NCBI GenBank assembly: GCA_031082125.1
Contig: JAVHLM010000004.1
Coordinates: forward strand, 133,294-197,293
DNA from: Candidatus Eremiobacterota bacterium
GTDB taxonomy: Bacteria > Vulcanimicrobiota > CADAWZ01 > Ess09-12
Length of the DNA: 64,000 nt
Direction of reading: 5' to 3'
Part shown: piece by piece, positions 52,942-61,196 of the stretch
How positions within the stretch are numbered: position 1 is the first letter of the stretch
How the letters are laid out: each line of letters begins with the position of its first letter
Made by a program: the position numbers and the translations under genes
Notes under the pieces: model-generated
Databases searched by the model: none
Seen by the model: the letters and a program-made list of their open reading frames with translations, nothing else
Told to the model about the DNA's origin: nothing

Positions 52942-54244
52942 GGGGCACTCCTTCCTCGATATGGCCTGTATGAAAGAGGTCAAAGAACTGAGGGAACGAG
53001 ATGCTCACGGATCCGGCATCTTCAATCACTGTCTCGCTGCTGGCAAAGAGGGCCGCCACGGCAAGGCTCATGGCAATCCGGTGATCGCCATGAGAGATGA
53101 CGCGGGCGCCTCGGAGAGCCCTCGTCCCCTTTACTTCGAAGCCGTCTTCGCGCTCCTCGATGGCGGCGCCCATCTTTCTCAGCTCCATCACGATTGCTTT
53201 AATTCTGTCAGACTCCTTGACTCTCAGCTCATGGGCATCCTTCACCACGGTGACACCGTCGGCCTGCGTGGCCAGGGCGGCGAGAAGGGGGAGCTCATCA
53301 ATTGAGCGGGGGATCAGGGGTCCGCCAACCGTCACTCCCCTGAGACGGCCGCTCCTGATAGTGATGGTTGCGCAGGGCTCACCGGCCACGGCCTCGGAGA
53401 TCTCCTCAAGAGTGATGGCTGCTCCCATCTCCCGCAGTATGTCGAGGAAACCGGTCCTTGTCTCATTGATGCCTACCCTCGTGAGCGAGAGACGCGCCTC
53501 TTCCAGAGGAGCGCAGGCCGCCAGGAAAAAGGCGGCAGAAGAGAAGTCGCCGGGGACGGTGATAGCAAGAGGACAGAGAGCCTGCCTTCCATCCATGGAG
53601 AGGGAAGTGCCTTCAATGCAGAGCTTCACCCCCATGGCCTGGAGCATATGCTCTGAATGGTCCCTTGTTTTCATTGGCTCTATGATGCTCATGGTGCCGC
53701 CGGCCGTGAGCCCCGCAAGGAGCAAGGCCGTCTTCACCTGGGCGCTGGCCACTGGCAGCCGGTATTCTATGCCCCTCAGGCTCGACCCGAGAAAAGCCAT
53801 GGGGGCATACTCGTTGTTCCCTCGTGCCCATATCTTTGCCCCCATGAGCTCAAGGGGCGCGATGACCCTTTTCATGGGACGCCTGTTGAGAGAGCTGTCT
53901 CCAGATATGCAGGAAAAAAAGGGGAGTCCCGCCAGAAGCCCTGAGAGAAGCCTCATGGTGGTGCCGGAGTTTCCGGCGTCGAGGACCACAGAAGGCTCGC
54001 TGAAGCCTTCAAGTCCCTTTCCCCTGATAAGCATATGCCCCGGTCCCCGCTCATCAAAGACTATGCCCATCGCCTCGAGGCAGCGCTTCGTAGAGAGGCA
54101 GTCGTCACCCAGCAGCAGGTTTTTCACCTCCGATAATCCCGTCCCGAGGGCGCTGAATATCAGGGCCCTGTGAGAGATGGACTTGTCGCCGGGGACCCCG
54201 AGGGTGGCATCCCACCTTTTTCTGGGCAGCACTCTCACTTCCAT
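52928..54244 (-). CDS. aroA: EPSP synthase (3-phosphoshikimate 1-carboxyvinyltransferase)
   Basis: 438 residues. GVPGDKSISHRALIFSALG, LDAGNSGTTMRLLSGLLAG, SAQVKTALLLAGL and DHRIAMSLAVAAL are present. The first motif is GDKSISHR and the active-site loop is AGNSGTTMR. It overlaps the RNase J gene by 10 bp and aroE by 14 bp. Confidence 0.97.
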   Translation of the reverse strand: MEVRVLPRKRWDATLGVPGDKSISHRALIFSALGTGLSEVKNLLLGDDCLSTKRCLEAMGIVFDERGPGHMLIRGKGLEGFSEPSVVLDAGNSGTTMRLLSGLLAGLPFFSCISGDSSLNRRPMKRVIAPLELMGAKIWARGNNEYAPMAFLGSSLRGIEYRLPVASAQVKTALLLAGLTAGGTMSIIEPMKTRDHSEHMLQAMGVKLCIEGTSLSMDGRQALCPLAITVPGDFSSAAFFLAACAPLEEARLSLTRVGINETRTGFLDILREMGAAITLEEISEAVAGEPCATITIRSGRLRGVTVGGPLIPRSIDELPLLAALATQADGVTVVKDAHELRVKESDRIKAIVMELRKMGAAIEEREDGFEVKGTRALRGARVISHGDHRIAMSLAVAALFASSETVIEDAGSVSISFPQFFDLFHTGHIEEGVPHGSH

Positions 54245-56013
54245 TCCGTACCGTCCTTTGACGAGATAATGAGGGGGACAATGATGGGCCTTCTTTTGGT
54301 TTTCTGGTAAAAGAAGCGCTTCAGCACCGATTTCACCGCCGCGGGAAGCTCCTCGGAAGGCATTTTTCCGAGGTTCTCCTCGAGGGCCGCCTCTGCAAGG
54401 CCCCGCGCTTCGTCGAGAAGCTCCTGGGACTCCTTTTCATAGACCAGCCCCCTGGTCTCGATGCACGGGCCCTCCACTATAAAGGCCCCGTCAGGGTCCA
54501 CGGTGGCCGACATGAAGCAGACCCCGTTCTGGGCCATTATCATCCTGTCCTTCAGCACCGAAGGTCCCACGTCGCCGACACCAAAGCCGTCCACGAGGAT
54601 ATCGGCCATGGGGAGGATTGTCAGGACCCTCAGTCCCTCTCTGGTCAGCTCCAGTATGGTCCCGTCCTCAATCATGAATATATGATCCTCCCTGATGCCC
54701 ATCTCTTCAGCCAGGCGGGCATGGAATATCAGGTGCCGGATCTCGCCATGAATAGGGATAAAATACTCAGGCTTCACCAGGGTGATCAGGAGCTTGAGCT
54801 CCTCCCTGCTTCCATGGCCGCTCGCATGGACATGAAAGGCCTCCTGGTCGCTTTCTGCAGTCCTGTAGGGATTTTCATAGATAACCTCGGCGCCGAGCCT
54901 GAAAAGGGCATTGATGTTGTTGTGGACCAGCGTCTCGTTGCCGGGAACCGGCGTGGCGGAGATAATAACGGTGTCGCCCTTCTTGATTTTCACCCACTTG
55001 TGGCAGTCCGTGGCCATCAGGGTGAGTGCCGAAAGGGGCTCTCCCTGGGACCCTGTGGCAAGGATAAGAAGCTTCTCATCAGCGATTCTTTTCGTGTCCT
55101 CGATCCTCACGACAGTGCCTTCTGGGTAGGTGAGGTAGCCGAACTCCTGGGCGATGGCCAGGTTCATCTCCAGGCCCTTGCCATGGATGCAGACCTTACG
55201 GCCATGGCGGCTGGCCAGGTTCATAATCTGCTGTATCCTCGGTATCGACGAGGCGAATGTGGAGACAATTATCCTCCCCCTGCACGACTGAAAGACCCTG
55301 TCGAGGGTCTCGACGACAACCCTCTCGGGGACTGAGAAGCCCGGCTTTTCTGCATAGGTGCTGTCGGACATCAGCACCGTCACCTTCTCCTCGCCAAGTC
55401 CCGCCAGGGTGAGAAAATCAGCGACGCTCCCGTTCTGGAGGGCCGTGTCAAACTTGAAGTCGCCGCTGTGGACCACTCTTCCCGCAGGCGTATCGATAAT
55501 GAGCCCCACTCCCTCGCAGATGCTGTGGATCACGCTGAAGAAGCGGACAGAGAAGCTTTCAAAGGTGAGCACGTCTCCGGGCGAGACAGTAACAAGCTTC
55601 GTGGTCGTGGCAAGGTCACCGTACTCCCTGAGCTTGCTTCTCACCAGCTCGATGGTGAGCCTGGTGCCGTAGAGGGGCGCGCTGAGCTGGGGGATGAGGT
55701 AGGGAAGTGCGCCGATATGGTCTTCATGGCCATGGGTGAGGATGATCCCGCTTATCTTCTCCTTCTTGTGAATAAGATAACGGATGTCAGGGATCACATA
55801 GTCCACGCCGGGCATATCTTCGTTGGGGAACATGAGGCCCGCGTCAATGACGAGAATCTCCTTCTCCGTTTCCATGACACAGAGATTCTTGCCAATCTCT
55901 CCAAGCCCCCCCAGCGGCACGATCCAGAGTGCGCCGTGCGGCGGGCTTTCGTGTACGACAGGCTCCTCGAGGAGCTTTTCATTGTTGGTGAACTGGGGGA
56001 AGAAGTAGCTCAT
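54235..56013 (-). CDS. rnj: Ribonuclease J
   Basis: 592 residues. A metallo-beta-lactamase fold with LTHGHEDHIGALPYL (HxHxDH), HSGDFKFD, the beta-CASP region (LATGSQGEPLSAL, HVHASGHGSREEL) and the C-terminal dimerisation part. Probable 5'-3' exo/endoribonuclease in mRNA decay and rRNA maturation. It overlaps the UDG gene by 35 bp and aroA by 10 bp, so it is embedded in the amino-acid operon. Confidence 0.95.
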   Translation of the reverse strand: MSYFFPQFTNNEKLLEEPVVHESPPHGALWIVPLGGLGEIGKNLCVMETEKEILVIDAGLMFPNEDMPGVDYVIPDIRYLIHKKEKISGIILTHGHEDHIGALPYLIPQLSAPLYGTRLTIELVRSKLREYGDLATTTKLVTVSPGDVLTFESFSVRFFSVIHSICEGVGLIIDTPAGRVVHSGDFKFDTALQNGSVADFLTLAGLGEEKVTVLMSDSTYAEKPGFSVPERVVVETLDRVFQSCRGRIIVSTFASSIPRIQQIMNLASRHGRKVCIHGKGLEMNLAIAQEFGYLTYPEGTVVRIEDTKRIADEKLLILATGSQGEPLSALTLMATDCHKWVKIKKGDTVIISATPVPGNETLVHNNINALFRLGAEVIYENPYRTAESDQEAFHVHASGHGSREELKLLITLVKPEYFIPIHGEIRHLIFHARLAEEMGIREDHIFMIEDGTILELTREGLRVLTILPMADILVDGFGVGDVGPSVLKDRMIMAQNGVCFMSATVDPDGAFIVEGPCIETRGLVYEKESQELLDEARGLAEAALEENLGKMPSEELPAAVKSVLKRFFYQKTKRRPIIVPLIISSKDGTEWK

Positions 56014-56614
56014 TATCCTCCAGGTGCTTTCTTAATGTAATGAAATCCCCGGCGAGGGTCTCCTTCAGCTTCTGCTGGTAAAGAGCCGCTGCCGGGTGAT
56101 ACATGGCGAAAAAGCGGTAATTCCCCTTGGTGAAGAGCTTCCCATGGACGGCGGAGATGGAAAGATTGCTGTCAACAAGAGTCCTCAGCGCGTGCTTCCC
56201 CAGCGTGCAGAGGAGAAGAGGCTTCATGAGAAGCACCTGCTTCCTGAGGTAGGGGAGGCACCTGGCAATCTCCTCGTCAAGGGGATCCCTGTTTCCCGGG
56301 GGGCGGCACTTCACCACGTTGGTGATGAAGACATCGCCGCGGGTAAGGCCTATTGAGGAAAGAAGCTCCCCCAGAAGCCTTCCTGCAGCACCCACAAAGG
56401 GTTTGCCTTCAGAATCCTCCTGGGCTCCCGGACCTTCACCGACAAACATGACCCGCGCCGAGAGGTTTCCCTCGCCGGGAACTGCATAGGTGCGCGTTTC
56501 TGAGAGTGGGCACTTCCGGCACTGCCTCACGGCATCGTGAAGCTCCAGCAGCTGAGCCCTGTGGCACTCTGCGCCTTGTTGGTCCAGGGTATGGCTGTTC
56601 TCTTTTCCTGTCAC
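55979..56614 (-). CDS. Type-4 uracil-DNA glycosylase
   Basis: 211 residues from GTG, overlapping the dapA stop (GTGA). CRKCPLSETR, then GEGPGAQEDSEGKPFVGAAGRLL, VVKCRPPGNRDPL, CLPYL and the C-terminal MYHPAA fit family 4 UDG; the four Cys would bind a [4Fe-4S] cluster. It removes uracil from DNA. The last 35 bp overlap the RNase J start. Confidence 0.93.
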   Translation of the reverse strand: MTGKENSHTLDQQGAECHRAQLLELHDAVRQCRKCPLSETRTYAVPGEGNLSARVMFVGEGPGAQEDSEGKPFVGAAGRLLGELLSSIGLTRGDVFITNVVKCRPPGNRDPLDEEIARCLPYLRKQVLLMKPLLLCTLGKHALRTLVDSNLSISAVHGKLFTKGNYRFFAMYHPAAALYQQKLKETLAGDFITLRKHLEDNELLLPPVHQQ

Positions 56615-57531
56615 AGCACTCTGGCTTCCTTGAGGATTCTGGCAAGGTTTTCTCTCTGTTCCTTTGTAGCCGGAAGCAGGGGCGGGCGGAGCCCCCCCGC
56701 GTCAAACCCGGTGAGGGCAAGGGCCTCTTTCAGCAGTATGGGGTTCGTCGTGACAAAAAGCCCTTTGAAGAGAGGGAAAAGCTCCCAGTGGATCTTTTTG
56801 GCCTCTTCCACGTCGCCCTTGAAGAAGCTCCCGATCATCTTCTTGATGCGCTTCCCCGCAAGGTGGGAGGCGACGCTCACCACGCCTGAAGCGCCGCATG
56901 AGAGCATGGGGAGCGTCAGGGAGTCGTCACCGCTGTATATCCTGAACTCCCCCTTTTTCGCCACAGCCTTCCCGGGGCCCGCCGCGGCTTTTGTCCTGAG
57001 GGCGAGCTCGGAGAGCTGATCAAGGTTTCCTGCAGCGTCCTTCACCGCCATCACATGGGGGAATTTCTTATGGAGTCTCACGATGACCTCGTTTGAGATA
57101 TTGACGCCCGTGCGACCGGGGATATTATAGATGATGACAGGGACCTTCACTGATTCGGCAACCCTTGCATAATGCTCGTAGAGGCCTTCCTGCGGCGGCT
57201 TGTTGTAGTAGGGAGCCACGACAAGAATAGCATCAATGCCGCACTTTTCAGCATCCCTGGAGAGCTCGACGGTGGTCTTCGTGCAGTAAGAGCCGGTGCC
57301 GGCAATCACCGGCGCTTTGCCTCCCACAGCCTCCTTTACGGCGGAGAAAAGCCTGAGCTTCTCCTCCTTTGTAAGGGTGGGGGATTCACCGGTGGTCCCG
57401 GCGACGACAAGGCTGTCGCTTCCCTCGCTTATAAGCTTTTTCGCAAGCTTTGCCGCCTTTTTATAGTCAACGTCGAGCTTCCTGTCAAACGGCGTCACCA
57501 TGGCAGTAATCACTTCTCCCAGGTATCGCAT
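56611..57531 (-). CDS. dapA: 4-hydroxy-tetrahydrodipicolinate synthase
   Basis: 306 residues, with AAAGGAG before ATG. GTTGESPTLTKEEK, VAPYYNKPPQEGLYEHY, IYNIPGRTGVNIS (Tyr) and VMAVKDAAGN (Schiff-base Lys) are family motifs. It condenses pyruvate with aspartate semialdehyde. An insertion of about 15 basic residues (TKAAAGPGKAVAKKGE) between the Lys and the usual SGDDSLTLP motif is longer than usual. Confidence 0.95.
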   Translation of the reverse strand: MRYLGEVITAMVTPFDRKLDVDYKKAAKLAKKLISEGSDSLVVAGTTGESPTLTKEEKLRLFSAVKEAVGGKAPVIAGTGSYCTKTTVELSRDAEKCGIDAILVVAPYYNKPPQEGLYEHYARVAESVKVPVIIYNIPGRTGVNISNEVIVRLHKKFPHVMAVKDAAGNLDQLSELALRTKAAAGPGKAVAKKGEFRIYSGDDSLTLPMLSCGASGVVSVASHLAGKRIKKMIGSFFKGDVEEAKKIHWELFPLFKGLFVTTNPILLKEALALTGFDAGGLRPPLLPATKEQRENLARILKEARVL

Positions 57532-57584
57532 GGGTTCACACTCCTTTTCTCTATGCTGGCGGGTTTCTATGCATGTTCACTTCT

Positions 57585-58814
57585 TCACGCCTTTATTCCT
57601 TCCTCCCTTTTCGCCACCATCCCGAAAGCGCTGTGGAGCGCTTCAAGCGCAAAGGGAAGAGAAGCCTCGTCAATGAGACATGAGAGGGTGATGTATGAGT
57701 CAACGCTTCTCCAGATTCTTATGTGCGCGGCGTGGAGAGCTCTCTGGATGGCGGCCATCACTCCCGGCGTCCCTTTCATGCCCATTCCCACGCAGGATAT
57801 TTTGGCCATCCCGGTCTTTTTGCTGAAGCAGATGCCGAAAGCCCGGAGGCATTCTTCCACGGCAGCCGAGTCCGTTCGTGCTGTCACAAAGTAAAATTTT
57901 TCATAGCAGAAGTTGATGAGATCGAGGCTTATCCTCTTCCCGGCAAGCTCCTCAAGAAGCCTGCGCCTCAGGGTGCCGCTGGCCTCAAGGGGAGGAAGCA
58001 TGAGGATGAACTCGTCTATCTCAGTGCGGTGGATGAGACCCGAGATGAGGCTCTTCTCCATAGCGGCCCCTTTCCTCGAGGAAATGAAGCTCCCCGTGTC
58101 CTTGGAGAACGTTCCTTTCACCCAGAGGGGCACGTGGTACTGCCACGAGATGTCAACGCTCCTGCTGTGGAGCACCTTGGCCCCCTCGTTTGCCATCTCT
58201 CCCATCTCCTGGTAAGTGAGCTCCCTTATAATCTGCGAGCCGCCGTATATGCGAGGGTCGGCGCTCATCACGCCGCTCACGTCGGTGTAGATCTCGACAC
58301 GCTCTGCGCCAAGGGCGGCCCCCAGGGCCGTTGCGGTCGTATCGCTCCCGCCTCTTCCCAGGGTGGTGATCTCCTTGTCCCTGGAAATGCCCTGGAATCC
58401 TGCCACAAGCACAATGCAGTTTCTTTCAAGAAATCCCAGGATCCTGGAAGGATCTACCGAAAGTATTTTCGCATCCCCATGGGTGCCGTCGGTGACAATG
58501 CCGGCCTGGAACCCCGTGAGCACGACGGCTTCTTCTCCCATGGCCTGGATGATCGACTTCATCGTGATGCAGGAAAATATCTCCCCTGTGGCCATGATAA
58601 GATCCTTTTCCCTTGGATCAGGCTCACCATGCTCCTCTATCCTCCTTATGAGGGTGTCAGTGGCGTAAGGATCAGGGTAGCGTCCTATCGCCGAGAGGAC
58701 TGCCACTATTTTGGAGCCATAGCGCTTTGCGTGGACAATCTTCTCCGCGACAGCCTCGCGCATCTCCTCCGTGGCCAGCGATGAGCCGCCATATTTCTGA
58801 ATGATTATGGACAT
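57585..58814 (-). CDS. lysC: Aspartokinase
   Basis: 409 residues. KYGGSSLATEEMREAVA, the catalytic GRGGSDTTATALGAALGAERVEIYTDVSGV and a C-terminal pair of ACT domains (CVGMGMKGTPGVMAAIQRALHAAHI). It phosphorylates aspartate and is probably feedback-inhibited through the ACT domains. It overlaps asd by 10 bp; 53 bp separate it from dapA. Confidence 0.95.
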   Translation of the reverse strand: MSIIIQKYGGSSLATEEMREAVAEKIVHAKRYGSKIVAVLSAIGRYPDPYATDTLIRRIEEHGEPDPREKDLIMATGEIFSCITMKSIIQAMGEEAVVLTGFQAGIVTDGTHGDAKILSVDPSRILGFLERNCIVLVAGFQGISRDKEITTLGRGGSDTTATALGAALGAERVEIYTDVSGVMSADPRIYGGSQIIRELTYQEMGEMANEGAKVLHSRSVDISWQYHVPLWVKGTFSKDTGSFISSRKGAAMEKSLISGLIHRTEIDEFILMLPPLEASGTLRRRLLEELAGKRISLDLINFCYEKFYFVTARTDSAAVEECLRAFGICFSKKTGMAKISCVGMGMKGTPGVMAAIQRALHAAHIRIWRSVDSYITLSCLIDEASLPFALEALHSAFGMVAKREEGIKA

Positions 58815-59830
58815 GCTCTCAACAGGTCCCTTTCTATGAGCGCTTCTGCGATCTGCACGGCGTTGAGGGCCGCGCCCTTGCGGAGGTTATCGGCGGCAAT
58901 CCACATGTCTATGCCCTTTTCAATGGAGGGATCGTTTCTCACTCTTCCCACGAGCACGTCATCGCCACCTGCACAGTCCAGGGGCATCGGGTAGAGGTGC
59001 TGCCCGGGGCTGTCGATGACTTTTACCCCCGGAGCCTTCTCGAGGAGCCGCCTTGCCTCATCGGCGGTGATCTTCCTTTTGGTCTCGATATTGACGGCCT
59101 CGCAATGTCCCTGTTTCACCGGGACCCTCACCGTGGTGGCAGTCACTCTTATTGTGTCGTCACCGAAGATCTTTTTTGTCTCCAGTATCATCTTCCATTC
59201 TTCCTTTGAATAGCCGTCGGCCTCAAAGTCCCCAATCTGGGGGATCACGTTGAAGGCGATCTGGTGGGGATAGACCTGAGGCTGTACGGGCCTCTTCTCA
59301 ATGACGGCTTTCACCTGCTCCTCGAGCTCCTCGACAGCGGCCTTGCCTGTGCCCGCCACAGCCTGATAGGTGGTGACCACTATCCTTGTGATGCCTGCGG
59401 CATCGTAAATAGGCTTGAGGGCCACCACCATCTGGATTGTCGAGCAGTTGGGATTGGCGATGATCCCCCTGTGGTGCGCCATCGCGCCGGCATTCACCTC
59501 GGGCACCACGAGAGGGACTTCCGGGTCCATCCTGAATGACGCGCTGTTGTCAATTACCACGGCCCCGTCCTTCACGGCCGCTGGTGCATAGACAGTGCTT
59601 GCAATCTCGCCTCCCGAGAATAAGGCGAATTCTATACCTTTGAATGAGGCGCCTTCTATGTTTTCCACTGCCACAGCTTCTCCCCTGAAGAGCACCGTGC
59701 TCCCCGCCGAGCGCGCGGTGGCGAAAGCCCGAAGCTTCCCTACAGGAAAGCGCCTCTCTTCAAGCACCTTTATCATCTCCTGGCCCACGAGCCCCGTGGC
59801 ACCTATCACTGCAACTTCATAATCCTTCAT
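58805..59830 (-). CDS. asd: Aspartate-semialdehyde dehydrogenase
   Basis: 341 residues from the ATG at 59830 (MKDYEVAVIGATGLVGQEM, with GAGGAGAG upstream); the in-frame Met 7 codons earlier lacks a ribosome site. The NADP-binding GATGLVG, the active Cys in NPNCSTIQMV, and RVPVKQGHCEAV are present. It makes the branch-point semialdehyde for lysine/DAP and other aspartate-family amino acids. Confidence 0.95.
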   Translation of the reverse strand: MKDYEVAVIGATGLVGQEMIKVLEERRFPVGKLRAFATARSAGSTVLFRGEAVAVENIEGASFKGIEFALFSGGEIASTVYAPAAVKDGAVVIDNSASFRMDPEVPLVVPEVNAGAMAHHRGIIANPNCSTIQMVVALKPIYDAAGITRIVVTTYQAVAGTGKAAVEELEEQVKAVIEKRPVQPQVYPHQIAFNVIPQIGDFEADGYSKEEWKMILETKKIFGDDTIRVTATTVRVPVKQGHCEAVNIETKRKITADEARRLLEKAPGVKVIDSPGQHLYPMPLDCAGGDDVLVGRVRNDPSIEKGIDMWIAADNLRKGAALNAVQIAEALIERDLLRACP

Positions 59831-59843
59831 AAAATCTCTCCTC

Positions 59844-60203
59844 TCAGCCACCCATGGCTTCCCTTATCTCCTGCTCCGAGAGGCCGAAATGGTGTCCCAG
59901 CTCATGGATGACCGTTCTCCTTATTTCCTCGATGATCTCTTTCTCGCTGCGGTATACCTGCTCGATTGGATTCTTGTATATGGTAATCTTGTCGGGCAGG
60001 GCCAGGCTGTATCCCTGGTCCCGCCTCGTAAGGGGCACGCCCTCGTAAAGGCCGAAGATGAACCCTCCGCCCATTTTCCTTACCAGGGAGGGGGAAGGCT
60101 TATCATCCCACGTGATCTCCACATTGTCAAGGGCACGGGAAAACTCCTCGGGGAGCTGCCGGAGGGCCTGGGCTATGTAATGCTCAAATCGGCGCTGTTC
60201 CAT
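59844..60203 (-). CDS. Metallopeptidase (zincin, PF06262-type) family protein
   Basis: 119 residues. The zinc motif HELGHHFGLSEQEI (around residue 103) is preceded by VENVEITWDDKPS-like and GLYEGVPLTRR segments typical of the short zincin family. It is probably an intracellular, minimal zinc peptidase; its substrates are unknown. It sits between dapB (5-bp gap) and asd (13-bp gap), so it is co-transcribed with DAP synthesis genes; no functional link is known to me. Confidence 0.9.
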   Translation of the reverse strand: MEQRRFEHYIAQALRQLPEEFSRALDNVEITWDDKPSPSLVRKMGGGFIFGLYEGVPLTRRDQGYSLALPDKITIYKNPIEQVYRSEKEIIEEIRRTVIHELGHHFGLSEQEIREAMGG

Positions 60204-60208
60204 CGGCT

Positions 60209-61015
60209 TTACCCGGAGAGCTCAAGCAGGTGCTCCAGGCCTACTGTGAGCCCGCTGAGAGTTCTGATCCTGCGGATGGCGAGCATCACGCCAGGCATGA
60301 AACTGCTCCGCGCCATGGAATCATGGCGTATCGTAAGGACCTCTCCCTCGCCGCCGAAGATCACCTCCTGGTGCGCCAGAAGGCCGGGAAGCCTTACGGA
60401 GTGAATGGCGATTCCCCTGTGCTCGCCGCCGCGCACCCCCTGGAGCTTCTCATCGCTTGCCCTGCATGGGAAAAACTCATGGCCGCTGTCGGCCATCATC
60501 TGTGCGGTCCTGAGTGCGGTGCCTGACGGCGCGTCCACCTTCCTGTCGTGGTGGAGCTCCAGAATCTCCGCATGGTGGAAGTATCTTGACGCCATCAACG
60601 CGAATTGCATCATCAGCACTGCTCCCATGGAAAAGTTTGGCGCCACCAGGACAGGAATGCCGCTGGATTCGGCATTCCTTTTCATCTCCTCCATATCGCT
60701 CTCCTTGATCCCTGTAGTCCCCACCACTGAGGGAACGCCGTGTGATATGGCGACAAGCACGTTGGAAGGCGCTTCGCTCCCATTGGTGAAGTCCACCAGA
60801 CATTCAGGCTTCTCCTTCTGGAGCATGGACCTGAGATCGTGTGAAACGATGATGCCGCATTCCTCACCCGAGACGACCTTGCCGATATCGGTGCCAGGAA
60901 GATGGCCCTTCTCAATGGCTCCTACAAGCTCCATGTCCTGCTGCTTCAATATCCAGCGCACCGTCTCCTGGCCCATCCTGCCGCCTGCGCCGGTGACTGC
61001 CACCTTTATCGCCAT
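60209..61015 (-). CDS. dapB: 4-hydroxy-tetrahydrodipicolinate reductase
   Basis: 268 residues, with GGGAGGAG before ATG. The NAD(P)-binding VTGAGGRMGQETVRWIL, TTGIKESDM, ELHHDRKVDAPSGTALR (catalytic region) and a C-terminal H-x-x-x-x-R segment are present. It catalyses the step after DapA in DAP/lysine synthesis. It is the first gene of the minus-strand superoperon and is divergent from the S9 peptidase. Confidence 0.96.
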   Translation of the reverse strand: MAIKVAVTGAGGRMGQETVRWILKQQDMELVGAIEKGHLPGTDIGKVVSGEECGIIVSHDLRSMLQKEKPECLVDFTNGSEAPSNVLVAISHGVPSVVGTTGIKESDMEEMKRNAESSGIPVLVAPNFSMGAVLMMQFALMASRYFHHAEILELHHDRKVDAPSGTALRTAQMMADSGHEFFPCRASDEKLQGVRGGEHRGIAIHSVRLPGLLAHQEVIFGGEGEVLTIRHDSMARSSFMPGVMLAIRRIRTLSGLTVGLEHLLELSG

Positions 61016-61196
61016 GCTCTCCTCCCGTTTCTTTCTTTTATCTCAGGCCTCCTTGCTTCTGGGTATAATTCTACAGGCCGGGGAAAAAGCCTCTTGACAG
61101 GCTGCTCCCAGTTCTCTCCGCACAGGGTTTTGCCCCGGGGCGGAGAAATGAGAAGATATGGATCATCACGATCCACTTAAATAAAAGGAGAGATAT

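Noticed and set aside
61094-61099. TTGACA as a -35 box for the S9 peptidase
   Set aside because: No TATAAT-like hexamer 15-19 bp downstream.
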